Shown here piece by piece: positions 8,134-16,146 of a stretch of DNA of 47,601 bases. The DNA comes from Paludibacteraceae bacterium (lineage in GTDB: Bacteria > Bacteroidota > Bacteroidia > Bacteroidales > Paludibacteraceae): the NCBI GenBank assembly GCA_024400115.1, contig JAKSNF010000017.1:1-47601 (forward strand). Reading direction: 5' to 3'. The notes beneath the pieces are model-generated. The model saw nothing but the letters and a program-made list of their open reading frames with translations, made no database searches and was not told where the DNA came from. The translations under genes were made by a program, and so were the position numbers. Position 1 is the stretch's first letter. The number at the start of each line of letters is the position of its first letter.

Positions 8134-9531
8134 ATGAAAAGCAAAGGATTACAGTTTCGCCTCATTGTAATGAACTTTTTAGAGTTCGCTGTTTGGGGTG
8201 CGTATTTAACGAGCATGGGTCGCTACTTAAGTAGTCATGGTCTCGGAAACAACATCGGTTGGTTCTATTCGGTACAAGGTATCGTTAGTCTATTTATGCC
8301 CGCCATTATGGGTATTGTGGCCGACCGCTGGATGCAAGCGCAGAAAGCGCTCAGTCTCTGTCACGGTTTGGCAGGTGTGTTTATGTTAGCCTCCGGTATT
8401 TACGCTTATTCTGCCGGAAATGCGGTTGCTTTTGCGCCCCTGTTTACGCTCTACACAATCTCCGTAGCGTTCTTTATGCCGACCATTGCCCTCACGAACT
8501 CCGTGGCATTCAATGCACTCCTTAAAGCGAATATGGACACGGTGAAGGACTTCCCGCCTATTCGTGTGTTCGGAACGGTGGGATTCATTGTAACGATGTG
8601 GATTGTGGATCTGCTTGGGTTCATGAACACGCCCGGTCAGTTCGTTATCAGTGGTGGTCTGAGCCTTGTTTTGGCTTTGTATTCCATGTCTCTGCCTGCT
8701 TGTCCCATTGTCGCAAACGACACAAAGTCTTTAGTAGATGCATTAGGATTGAAGGCTTTCGGACTGTTCAAGCAAAAGAAGATGGCGCTTTTCTTCATCT
8801 TCTCTATGTTGTTAGGCATGTGCCTACAAGTAACCAACGGTTATGCTAATCCGTTCCTTGGTAGTTTTGAGTACTTTAGTTATTGGGCAGACAGCTTTGG
8901 CGTTCAGCACTCGGGTATCTTAATCAGTATATCCCAGATATGCGAGGCACTCTGTATCTTGGCTATCCCGTTCTTCCTCAAGCGTTTCGGTATCAAGAAC
9001 GTGATGTTTATGGCAATGATTGCTTGGGTATTGAGATTCGGTCTCTTCGGTGTAGGAGACCCTGGTTTCCCCGGTATCGTACTGTTAGTGCTCAGTTGCG
9101 TTGTTTATGGTTTTGCCTTTGATTTCTTTAATATCTCGGGTGCTCTTTATGTTGACCAAGAAATCAATAAATCCCAACGTAGTAGTGCCCAAGGTCTATT
9201 CATGATGATGACCAATGGAGTAGGTGCAACGATTGGTACATTAGGAGCACAAGCCATCGTGAACCGCATTGTTCCTTCTATTAACCAAACCAATGAAGCA
9301 GCACTTGGTATTGTGCGCGAGACAGTTCAAACAAAAGTATTAGGCTTCGTTAGAGAAAGCCAACACATTGCGTGGGATGCTATTGATCCCGCTAACTTAC
9401 CAACGATTGCAGAAAAAGCACAACTCATGAAGTCAGGTTGGCAAACAGCGTGGTTAATCTTTGCCGGATTTGCGTTAGTAGTAGCTATCTGCTTCTGGTT
9501 CTTCTTCCCGAAAACAAAGGATCAACAATAA
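8134..9531 (+). CDS. MFS transporter, NupG-like nucleoside permease family
   Basis: Inner-membrane protein of 465 residues with about 12 hydrophobic segments. The opening RLIVMNFLEFAVWGAYLTSM and the motif GIVADRW in the first cytoplasmic loop fit the NupG/nucleoside:H+ symporter branch of the major facilitator superfamily, which is common in Bacteroidetes. A larger polar segment near residues 385-440 lies before the last helix. Substrate is inferred from family only; nucleoside or sugar uptake are both possible. It follows prfC by 2 nt and precedes a peptidase gene by 15 nt. Confidence 0.85.
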   Translation: MKSKGLQFRLIVMNFLEFAVWGAYLTSMGRYLSSHGLGNNIGWFYSVQGIVSLFMPAIMGIVADRWMQAQKALSLCHGLAGVFMLASGIYAYSAGNAVAFAPLFTLYTISVAFFMPTIALTNSVAFNALLKANMDTVKDFPPIRVFGTVGFIVTMWIVDLLGFMNTPGQFVISGGLSLVLALYSMSLPACPIVANDTKSLVDALGLKAFGLFKQKKMALFFIFSMLLGMCLQVTNGYANPFLGSFEYFSYWADSFGVQHSGILISISQICEALCILAIPFFLKRFGIKNVMFMAMIAWVLRFGLFGVGDPGFPGIVLLVLSCVVYGFAFDFFNISGALYVDQEINKSQRSSAQGLFMMMTNGVGATIGTLGAQAIVNRIVPSINQTNEAALGIVRETVQTKVLGFVRESQHIAWDAIDPANLPTIAEKAQLMKSGWQTAWLIFAGFALVVAICFWFFFPKTKDQQ

Positions 9532-9546
9532 ACAAACACTATACCT

Positions 9547-10926
9547 ATGAAAAAAACACTTATCATTCTTGCCACGATGGCAATGAGTCTGACGCTGGCA
9601 GCACAGAGTCTGACTCCCGAACTGCTACAGACATTAAGAAGCAGTTATCAAGAGACAGCCCAAGACAAGGCTATCCGTAATGCTATTGGTTCCACCGACA
9701 TGCAGAAACTGGCGATGAACCAAGACAACATGAATGCCTTAGATCACCACTTCACCTATCGCGTGGAGAGCAAGGGAATCACGAACCAAAAGAAGTCGGG
9801 TCGTTGCTGGCTCTTCTGCGGACTGAACGTGATTAGAGCCGATGTGATGCGTCGCTTTGATATCAAGGAGTTGGAGTTCTCAGAGAACTACCTCTTCTTC
9901 TATGACCAATTGGAGAAGAGTAACCGTTTTCTCGAGCGTATCATTGAGACCCGCAAACTGGCAGAGGACGACCGCACCGTTCAGGCGTTATTAAAGAGTC
10001 CGATTGGAGATGGAGGCGATTTCCTATCCGTAGCAGACTTGGTCAATAAATACGGTGTCGTTCCTTCCAATATCATGCACGAGACATACGTGGCTGAGAA
10101 TACGGCTAAATACAAACCCCTCATTCAGTCTAAGTTGCGTGAGTTCGCTATTGCTATCCGCGATAGTAAGGGGAAAGAGAGCGAAATACGCGCCATGAAA
10201 GAGGAGCAACTCAAACAAATATATCGTATTCTGACCTTGTGCTTTGGCACTCCGCCAACAGAGTTTGAGTGGGCTCAATATGGTAAGAAAGATACGCTTA
10301 TCAGCCGTGAGACATATACTCCTAAGTCCTTTGCTGCTAAATATGTGCGTGCAGGAATCACCACCGAGTATATCTTCTTCAAGAACATGCCTACGCGCGA
10401 GTATTATAAGGTGTACGAGACCGAAATAGGAAACTACACTCCCGAAGGTCCCAACTGGATGTATATCAACCTGCCCGTAGAGGAGATTCAGAAGATGTGC
10501 ATTGCCTCCCTCAAAGACAGTGTAGCTATGTACACGAGTTCAGATGTGGGCAAGTGTCGTGACTCGGAGCGCGGACTGCTTGATCCTGATATTTATAACT
10601 ATGACGAATTAATGGGCGTTCCTTTCCCCATGAACAAAGCTGAACGTATCCGCACCTTTGCTTCTAACAGCACTCACGCCATGGCTTTGGTGGCGGTTGA
10701 CTTAGATGAGAACGGCAAACCGATTAAATGGTTATTAGAGAACAGCTGGGGCGATAAGTCCGGTTGGAAAGGTCACTTGCAACTGACCGACTCGTGGTTC
10801 CACGAATATATCTTCGGTGTAGCTATTGAAAAGAAATACGTTCCGCAAGAGATACAAGACTTGCTGAAAACGAAGCACGTTATGCTTCCCTACTGGGATC
10901 CGGTGGGACGCACAATGGACGAATAA
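9547..10926 (+). CDS. C1 family cysteine peptidase (aminopeptidase C / bleomycin hydrolase type)
   Basis: Protein of 459 residues with a cleavable signal peptide (MKKTLIILATMAMSLTLAAQ), so it probably acts in the periplasm or at the envelope, unlike cytosolic PepC. The papain-fold catalytic residues are visible: C87 in SGRCWLFCG, H377 in NSTHAMALV and N399 in LLENSWGDKSG. The motif NQKKSGRCW is typical of the bleomycin-hydrolase group, which trims N-terminal residues from peptides. It may supply peptide catabolism together with the amino-acid enzymes at 12530-16125, though that link is only inferred. Confidence 0.92.
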   Translation: MKKTLIILATMAMSLTLAAQSLTPELLQTLRSSYQETAQDKAIRNAIGSTDMQKLAMNQDNMNALDHHFTYRVESKGITNQKKSGRCWLFCGLNVIRADVMRRFDIKELEFSENYLFFYDQLEKSNRFLERIIETRKLAEDDRTVQALLKSPIGDGGDFLSVADLVNKYGVVPSNIMHETYVAENTAKYKPLIQSKLREFAIAIRDSKGKESEIRAMKEEQLKQIYRILTLCFGTPPTEFEWAQYGKKDTLISRETYTPKSFAAKYVRAGITTEYIFFKNMPTREYYKVYETEIGNYTPEGPNWMYINLPVEEIQKMCIASLKDSVAMYTSSDVGKCRDSERGLLDPDIYNYDELMGVPFPMNKAERIRTFASNSTHAMALVAVDLDENGKPIKWLLENSWGDKSGWKGHLQLTDSWFHEYIFGVAIEKKYVPQEIQDLLKTKHVMLPYWDPVGRTMDE

Positions 10927-10929
10927 GGC

Positions 10930-11595
10930 ATGTATAGAAAAGAACTGTCATATTATTTCTCTTCCCCCGTCGCTTATATCGTGATTGGGTTGTACCTTGT
11001 GACTATCAGTCTCTTCCTTTGGGTTATACCCGGCGAGTGGAACATCCTCGATTCGGGTTATGCCCAAGTGGATGGGCTATTCTATCTCTCACCTTGGCTG
11101 TTTATGATTCTTTGTCCGGCACTGACGATGCGTCTTTTTGCCGAAGAGAGACAAAGCGGCACGTGGGATTTACTGATGACCAAAGGTCTATCCTTATGGC
11201 GCATTGTGGTAGAGAAAACCTTAGCGGCGTGGACGCTGCTTATCATTGGTATTCTGCCTTGTTTGGTGCACTATTTCATCGTTTATTGGCTTGCCGAACC
11301 CATAGGCAATATAGACCTCGGTCAGTTTATCGGAGGTTGGATAGGACTGCTACTGCTTAGTGGGGCGATGATTAGTGTGGGAGTGATGGCAGGGTCTTGC
11401 ACCAAGAGTCAGATTGTAGCTTTCATTGCCGGAGCGGTTGTTAATTTTGTGCTTTATTGGTTGCTTATGCAAGATCATTACTTGAGCATGGGACGTGGCG
11501 TGATTGATTTACGCGATGTAGCGTTCTTCGTGCTCGTAGCTCTCATCGCCATCCTCCTTGCTATCCTTATTCTCAACAAAGTTACCCACAAATAA
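10930..11595 (+). CDS. gldF: ABC-2 type permease, GldF-like
   Basis: Six-helix membrane permease of 221 residues. MYRKELSYYFSSPVAYIVIG, then LTMRLFAEERQSGTWDLLMT, matches the GldF family, the permease of the GldA-GldF-GldG ABC transporter first tied to gliding in Flavobacterium. Many non-gliding Bacteroidales keep it. No ATPase (gldA) or gldG partner lies in this window, so the complex must be completed elsewhere or the permease has another partner. It begins 3 nt after the C1 peptidase stop, so co-transcription is likely. Confidence 0.85.
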   Translation: MYRKELSYYFSSPVAYIVIGLYLVTISLFLWVIPGEWNILDSGYAQVDGLFYLSPWLFMILCPALTMRLFAEERQSGTWDLLMTKGLSLWRIVVEKTLAAWTLLIIGILPCLVHYFIVYWLAEPIGNIDLGQFIGGWIGLLLLSGAMISVGVMAGSCTKSQIVAFIAGAVVNFVLYWLLMQDHYLSMGRGVIDLRDVAFFVLVALIAILLAILILNKVTHK

Positions 11596-11613
11596 CCCTA
11601 CTCCCCTACTCCT

Positions 11614-12108
11614 ATGACTCGCATCGGCCTCCTATCAGACACTCACGGTTTGCTCGACAAACGCGTATTCACGCACTTCAAGGACGTGGACGAGATTTGG
11701 CATGCAGGAGATATAGGTAGCGCCGAGGTGTTACAAGCCCTGCGGGAGTTCAAACCCACAAGGGCGGTATTCGGGAACATGGATAGCGGAGATGTGAGGT
11801 ACACGCTCAGCGAGTTCTATCGTTTTAAGATAGAGGACGTGAATGTGTTGATGACACACATAGGCGGCTATCCGGGACGGTATAACCCATGGCTGATACC
11901 GATGTTTGAAAAAGAGAAACCCGATTTATTCGTTTGTGGGCATAGCCATATCTTGAAGGTGCAGTACGACCACCACTATGGTTTCTTGACCATGAATCCG
12001 GGGGCAGCCGGTAAGCAAGGTTGGCAGACAGTACAGACTTTGTTAAGGTTCGCCATCGAGGGACATGAAATAAAGGATTTAGAAGTTATCGAATTGGCAC
12101 AAAAATAG
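11614..12108 (+). CDS. YfcE-family metallophosphoesterase
   Basis: Calcineurin-like phosphodiesterase of 164 residues, the usual size for the YfcE/MJ0936 group. All metal-binding motifs are present in order: SDTHG (residue 8 on), HAGDIG, GNMD, MTHIGG and CGHSH. These place two divalent metals for hydrolysis of phosphodiesters. The physiological substrate of the group is uncertain. It is the last gene of the rightward cluster that begins at 2552, and a weak hairpin with a T-tract follows. Confidence 0.9.
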   Translation: MTRIGLLSDTHGLLDKRVFTHFKDVDEIWHAGDIGSAEVLQALREFKPTRAVFGNMDSGDVRYTLSEFYRFKIEDVNVLMTHIGGYPGRYNPWLIPMFEKEKPDLFVCGHSHILKVQYDHHYGFLTMNPGAAGKQGWQTVQTLLRFAIEGHEIKDLEVIELAQK

Positions 12109-12133
12109 GGGTAAAAAAGGGGGATAAAAACAA

Positions 12134-12156
12134 AAATATGTTGTAGAACATAGTTT
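12134..12156 (+). terminator. Weak hairpin plus T-tract after phosphodiesterase gene
   Basis: TATGTT, loop GTAG, AACATA, then G and a run of T. The six-pair stem is A/T-rich, so this is a modest candidate terminator for the upstream cluster. Confidence 0.35.
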
Positions 12157-12205
12157 TTTGCCAAGTATAGGTGACAAAATGTGTTGCTAAACATAGAAAA
12201 GGCTA

Positions 12206-12236
12206 TTGCACATATCAAAAAAAAGCAGTAATTTTG
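12206..12236 (+). promoter_or_regulatory. Bacteroidetes-type promoter of a candidate small RNA
   Basis: TTG at 12206-12208, a 20-nt spacer starting CACATATC followed by an A-tract, and TAATTTTG at 12229-12236. Predicted transcription start is about 12242. No open reading frame follows before a strong terminator. Confidence 0.7.
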
Positions 12237-12241
12237 CACTC

Positions 12242-12330
12242 GAAATTGATACAACACAATCTTTTTTGTACCTTAAAAAATTAACAGACTAATACCTTGG
12301 AAAAATAGACGTCGAGATGACGTCTTTTTT
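12242..12330 (+). ncRNA. Candidate small RNA, about 89 nt
   Basis: Bounded by a consensus promoter at 12206-12236 and a Rho-independent terminator at 12307-12330. There is no ATG-initiated reading frame worth naming inside. The body contains TACCTT twice and an unpaired A/T-rich centre. I do not recognise a family. It could alternatively be the attenuated leader of a longer transcript, but no rightward gene follows. Confidence 0.55.
12307..12330 (+). terminator. Intrinsic terminator of the candidate small RNA
   Basis: Perfect 7-bp stem AGACGTC/GACGTCT, loop GAGAT, then six T. It lies 70 nt downstream of a promoter with no gene between. Confidence 0.8.
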
Positions 12331-12406
12331 CTTTATATACGAACCGAAGTTCAAATGCACTATTCGATTGTAGTGTATCATCAGTGTGTTTCGATTATAC
12401 CCGCAC

Positions 12407-12445
12407 AGAAGGGTCATCGAACGGTTGCCGAACGATGTCCCTTCT
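12407..12445. repeat. Long imperfect hairpin
   Basis: The 13-nt arms at 12407-12419 (AGAAGGGTCATCG) and 12433-12445 pair at 12 of 13 positions. The loop can close further as CGG/CCG. It has no T-tract of its own. It sits between the candidate small RNA and the tdh terminator. Role unknown. Confidence 0.6.
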
Positions 12446-12455
12446 CTCTAAGAAT

Positions 12456-12487
12456 AAAAAAACCTGCGGAATCGCAGGTTCTTTTAT
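12456..12487 (-). terminator. Intrinsic terminator downstream of tdh
   Basis: Perfect 8-bp stem AACCTGCG/CGCAGGTT around GAAT. On the minus strand it is followed by seven T; on the plus strand by TTCTTTT, so it may work in both directions. It ends the leftward gdhA-kbl-tdh transcript. Confidence 0.8.
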
Positions 12488-12491
12488 TAGT

Positions 12492-12550
12492 TTACCACTC
12501 CAGCAGCACTTTACCATTCTAGCAGTACATTACCACTCCAGCAGCACTTT
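12492..12550. repeat. 19-bp triplication over the tdh stop codon
   Basis: The last codons and stop of tdh (minus strand GTGCTGCTGGAGTGGTAA) are followed by two more copies, the middle one diverged (TGTACTGCTAGAATGGTAA). Only the first is in frame. This looks like replication slippage at the gene end. Confidence 0.85.
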
Positions 12551-13555
12551 GCCGCACTGGCCACTGACCATAACGTCAAAGCCCTTCTGGAAGTCTTCGA
12601 ACTTAAAGCGATGCGTGATAACCGGACTGAGGTCTAAGCCTCCAAGAATCATCTGCTCCATCTGATACCACGTCTCCCACATACGGCGACCGGTGATACC
12701 CTTAATGGTTAAAGCATTGAAGATAATATCCGACCAGTTGACTTGCGTATTGGAAGGCAAGATACCTAATTGCGCAATGTTAGAGCCTTTGTACATATGA
12801 CGAATCATATCATTGAAGGCTGCCGGTGCACCCGACATCTCAAGTCCTACATCAAAACCGTGAATACCGAGTTGCTGCATGGCATCATCGAGCGTTTCGC
12901 CCTTGCTGCCATCCACCGTGATGGTGGCACCCATCTTCTTGGCAATATCCAAACGGAGAGGATTGATATCGGTGACCACAATGTTCTTGGCTCCCGCATA
13001 ACGGCAAATACCCGCCGCCATCGTACCAATCAGTCCTGCACCCGTGATAAGCACATCTTCACCCAAAACGGGGAAGGCAAGCGCCGTATGAGTAGCATTA
13101 CCGAACGGATCCATGATAGCCGCAAAGTCGTCCGGGATACGGTCGTTGAGTTTGACTACATTCGATTCGGGAATAGTGACATATTCGGCAAAACAGCCGT
13201 CCTTGCCCATGATACCGACGGAGATAGTGTTCTCACACACATGTCCCATGCCTCGGCGGCAGTTACGGCAATGACCGCAGACGATATGCCCTTCGGCAGT
13301 GACACGTTCGCCCACCTGAAAATGACGCACACCGGGACCTACTTCGGCAACCACACCCACGAACTCATGCCCCATCGTATAGGGCGGCGTGCAGTGCGAT
13401 TGGCTCCAATCGTCCCATTTGTACATATGCAAGTCCGTACCGCAAATAGCGGCTTTGGTGACCTTGATAAGGACATCATTAACGCCAACTTCCGGCATCG
13501 GGACGTCTTCCATCCAAATACCGGGCTTGGCATAACGTTTAACTAAAGCTTTCAT
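12530..13555 (-). CDS. tdh: L-threonine 3-dehydrogenase
   Basis: NAD-dependent, zinc-containing medium-chain dehydrogenase that oxidises L-threonine to 2-amino-3-ketobutyrate. The 341 residues match E. coli Tdh in length. The catalytic zinc site is C38 (ICGTDLHMYKWDD) with H63-E64 (GHEFVG). The structural zinc cysteines lie in CGHCRNCRRGMGHVC, and the Rossmann motif is GAGLIGTMAAGI. It overlaps kbl by 4 nt (ATGA), and Kbl takes its unstable product onward, so the pair forms the threonine-to-glycine pathway. Confidence 0.96.
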   Translation of the reverse strand: MKALVKRYAKPGIWMEDVPMPEVGVNDVLIKVTKAAICGTDLHMYKWDDWSQSHCTPPYTMGHEFVGVVAEVGPGVRHFQVGERVTAEGHIVCGHCRNCRRGMGHVCENTISVGIMGKDGCFAEYVTIPESNVVKLNDRIPDDFAAIMDPFGNATHTALAFPVLGEDVLITGAGLIGTMAAGICRYAGAKNIVVTDINPLRLDIAKKMGATITVDGSKGETLDDAMQQLGIHGFDVGLEMSGAPAAFNDMIRHMYKGSNIAQLGILPSNTQVNWSDIIFNALTIKGITGRRMWETWYQMEQMILGGLDLSPVITHRFKFEDFQKGFDVMVSGQCGKVLLEW

Positions 13556-14742
13556 TTGATTACATTCAATTCTTTACCGACTTTGATGAAGGCAGCAATA
13601 CCTTTATCGAGTTGCTCTTGGGTATGAGCCGCACTGAGTTGCACGCGGATACGCGCTTGTCCTTGCGGTACAACAGGATAATAAAAGCCCGTAACATAAA
13701 TACCCTCTTGCTGCAAAGCAGCAGCGAACTCCTGACTGAGACGAGCGTCATAAAGCATGACAGCACAGATAGCAGACTGAGTGGGTTTAATGTCAAAGCC
13801 GGCAGCTTTCATCTTGGTTACGAAATACTCCGTATTAGCATGCAGTTTATCCTGCTGCTCATTGGAGCGCGTGAGAATCTCAAAGGTCTTGATACCCGCA
13901 GCCGCAATCATAGGCGGAATAGAGTTCGAGAACAGATAGGGGCGCGAACGTTGACGAAGGAGGTCAATAATCTCCTTCTTACCCGTTGTGAAACCACCTA
14001 CCGAACCGCCAAACGCCTTACCGAGCGTACCGGTGATAATCTCCACTTGACCACGGAGGTTGTAGAGTTCGGTAACGCCGTGACCGGTCTTACCTACCAC
14101 GCCGGCAGAGTGCGACTCATCGACCATGACGAGAGCATCGTATTTCTTCGCCAGTTCGTATATCTTATCCAGCGGGCAGACATTACCGTCCATGGAGAAG
14201 ACACCATCGGTAGCGATGATACGGAAGCGTTGCGCTTGAGCGGCTTTGAGTTGCTCCTCAAGGTCAGCCATATCGCCGTTCTTATAGCGATAACGCACTG
14301 CCTTACAGAGGCGCACACCATCAATAATAGAGGCATGGTTGAGGGCATCGGAGATGATAGCATCTTGCTCGGTGAGCAGCGGCTCAAACAAACCACCATT
14401 AGCATCGAAGCAAGCGGCATAGAGGATAGTGTCCTCTGTACCGAAGAAGTCGGAGATGACTTGCTCCAACTGCTTATGGGTATCCTGCGTTCCACAGATG
14501 AAACGAACGGAAGCCATGCCGTAGCCACGAGCGTCCATACGCTGTTTGGCAGCCTCGATAAGCTCTTTGTTATCCGCCAGACCGAGGTAGTTATTGGCAC
14601 AGAAGTTAATCACATCTGCCCCACCCTCGACCTTGATAGCCGAGGATTGGGGAGTGATGATGACACGTTCGTTCTTATATAAGCCTGCATCGCGAATCTC
14701 TTGAAGGGTCGATTGCAGGTGTTGTTGAAACTTTGTGTACAT
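13552..14742 (-). CDS. kbl: Glycine C-acetyltransferase (2-amino-3-ketobutyrate CoA ligase)
   Basis: PLP enzyme that splits 2-amino-3-ketobutyrate with CoA into glycine and acetyl-CoA. At 396 residues it has the family length. PLP-fold signatures are NFCANNYLGLADN, VDESHSAGVVGKTGHG and the Schiff-base lysine K242 in ITGTLGKAFGG. The stop codon overlaps the tdh start (ATGA), so the two are translated together. A 36-nt gap made of heptamers separates it from gdhA upstream. A long reading frame on the opposite strand is only its shadow. Confidence 0.96.
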   Translation of the reverse strand: MYTKFQQHLQSTLQEIRDAGLYKNERVIITPQSSAIKVEGGADVINFCANNYLGLADNKELIEAAKQRMDARGYGMASVRFICGTQDTHKQLEQVISDFFGTEDTILYAACFDANGGLFEPLLTEQDAIISDALNHASIIDGVRLCKAVRYRYKNGDMADLEEQLKAAQAQRFRIIATDGVFSMDGNVCPLDKIYELAKKYDALVMVDESHSAGVVGKTGHGVTELYNLRGQVEIITGTLGKAFGGSVGGFTTGKKEIIDLLRQRSRPYLFSNSIPPMIAAAGIKTFEILTRSNEQQDKLHANTEYFVTKMKAAGFDIKPTQSAICAVMLYDARLSQEFAAALQQEGIYVTGFYYPVVPQGQARIRVQLSAAHTQEQLDKGIAAFIKVGKELNVIK

Positions 14743-14748
14743 AGTAAT

Positions 14749-14783
14749 GATTAGTGGTTAAAGATTAGAGGTTAAAGGTTAGA
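14749..14783. repeat. GGTTAAA/GATTAGA heptamer array, kbl/gdhA junction
   Basis: Five contiguous 7-nt words (GATTAGT, GGTTAAA, GATTAGA, GGTTAAA, GGTTAGA). They fill the gap and supply the TAA stop of gdhA. Confidence 0.92.
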
Positions 14784-16125
14784 TGATACCTTGCTCAAGC
14801 ATAGCTTGTGCCACCTTCATGAAACCGGCGATATTAGCACCCTTCACATAGTCGATAGTGCCGTCCTTTTGGGTTCCGAATTTAACACATTGCTCGTGAA
14901 TAGCCTCCATGATATGGTGCAGACGCTCGTCCACTTCCTTACCCGTCCAAGAGATATGCTCAGCGTTTTGAGTCATCTCTAAGCCCGAAGTAGCTACGCC
15001 ACCTGCGTTAACAGCCTTACCGGGGGCAAAGAGGAAACCGGGTTGTGATTGGAAGTAGTGAATAGCACCGGGTTGGCAACCCATGTTCGAAACCTCGCAG
15101 CAGCAGAAAGTGCCGTTCTTAACGAGTTCCTTAGCGTCGTCCTCGCTCAGTTCGTTTTGGAAAGCGCAAGGCAGAGCAATGTCGCAAGGTATAGACCATG
15201 CTTTCTTACCAGCCGTGAAGACAGCCTTATCGGGGAATTGGTCAGCCATATCTTGCACTTTATTGCGGTTAGACGAACGCATAACGAGCATGTAGTCAAT
15301 CATCTCTTTGGTGATACCGTCCTTGATAGCGCAAACGCCATCGGGACCAGAGATAGCAACGACCTTAGCGCCGAGTTCAGTTGCCTTGGTAGCAGCGCCC
15401 CAAGCTACATTACCGAAGCCGGAGATAGCAATCGTCTTACCGGCAATCTTCTTACCTGCGGTCTCAAGAACCATATTGGTGAAATAGAGAGCACCAAAAC
15501 CGGTAGCCTCCGGACGGAGGATAGAGCCACCCCATGTCATACCTTTACCGGTGAGCACACCCGTGTGGTACTGTTGAGCGAGTTTGGAATACATGCCATT
15601 GAGGAAACCGATCTCACGACCGCCTACGCCAACGTCACCGGCAGGGATATCCTTATCGGGACCAATGCAACGCCACAGTTCGAGCATGAAAGCTTGGCAG
15701 AAACGCATGATCTCAGCGTCCGACTTACCTACGGGATCAAAGTCCGATCCACCTTTACCGCCACCCATGGGGAGGGTTGTGAGGGCGTTCTTGAAGGTTT
15801 GTTCGAAACCTAAGAACTTAAGCATAGAAGGCGTTACAGCCTTGTGGAAACGTAAACCACCTTTGTAGGGGCCGATAGCCGAGTTGAACTGAACGCGATA
15901 ACCGAGGTTCGTTTGAACTTGACCGGCATCATCAATCCACGTTACACGGAACGTATAGATACGCTCCGGCTCTACCAAACGCTCAACGATTTGCGCTTTC
16001 TCGAACTCAGGATGTTGGTTATACACTTCCTCAATTGAATTGAGAACTTCTTCCACGGCCTGGAGGTACTCAGCCTCGCCGGGATGCTTGGCAGCTAAAC
16101 GCTGCATAATTTCAGTTGTTTTCAT
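14779..16125 (-). CDS. gdhA: NADP-type glutamate dehydrogenase
   Basis: Hexameric cytosolic enzyme interconverting glutamate with 2-oxoglutarate and ammonia. The 448 residues match the short bacterial NADP class. Signatures are GPYKGGLRFH, LPMGGGKGGSDFDP with the catalytic lysine, PAGDVGVGGREIGF and the nucleotide-binding stretch ISGFGNVAWGAATK. It follows the histidine kinase gene by 18 nt and precedes kbl-tdh. This suggests one nitrogen/amino-acid transcript, although coenzyme class is inferred from overall similarity. Confidence 0.95.
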   Translation of the reverse strand: MKTTEIMQRLAAKHPGEAEYLQAVEEVLNSIEEVYNQHPEFEKAQIVERLVEPERIYTFRVTWIDDAGQVQTNLGYRVQFNSAIGPYKGGLRFHKAVTPSMLKFLGFEQTFKNALTTLPMGGGKGGSDFDPVGKSDAEIMRFCQAFMLELWRCIGPDKDIPAGDVGVGGREIGFLNGMYSKLAQQYHTGVLTGKGMTWGGSILRPEATGFGALYFTNMVLETAGKKIAGKTIAISGFGNVAWGAATKATELGAKVVAISGPDGVCAIKDGITKEMIDYMLVMRSSNRNKVQDMADQFPDKAVFTAGKKAWSIPCDIALPCAFQNELSEDDAKELVKNGTFCCCEVSNMGCQPGAIHYFQSQPGFLFAPGKAVNAGGVATSGLEMTQNAEHISWTGKEVDERLHHIMEAIHEQCVKFGTQKDGTIDYVKGANIAGFMKVAQAMLEQGII

Positions 16126-16128
16126 GAT

Positions 16129-16146
16129 TAATAAGATAACTTATTA
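16129..16146. promoter_or_regulatory. Palindrome between kinase and gdhA
   Basis: Perfect 7-bp arms TAATAAG and CTTATTA around ATAA. It covers the kinase stop codon and the segment just before the gdhA ATG. It could be an operator or a hairpin limiting gdhA translation; nothing in the sequence decides this. Confidence 0.35.

Noticed and set aside
13612..14682. 356-residue frame opposite kbl, and the 254-residue frame at 15049-15813 opposite gdhA
   Set aside because: Both are shadows of strongly conserved enzymes, with no recognisable domains and low-likelihood composition.
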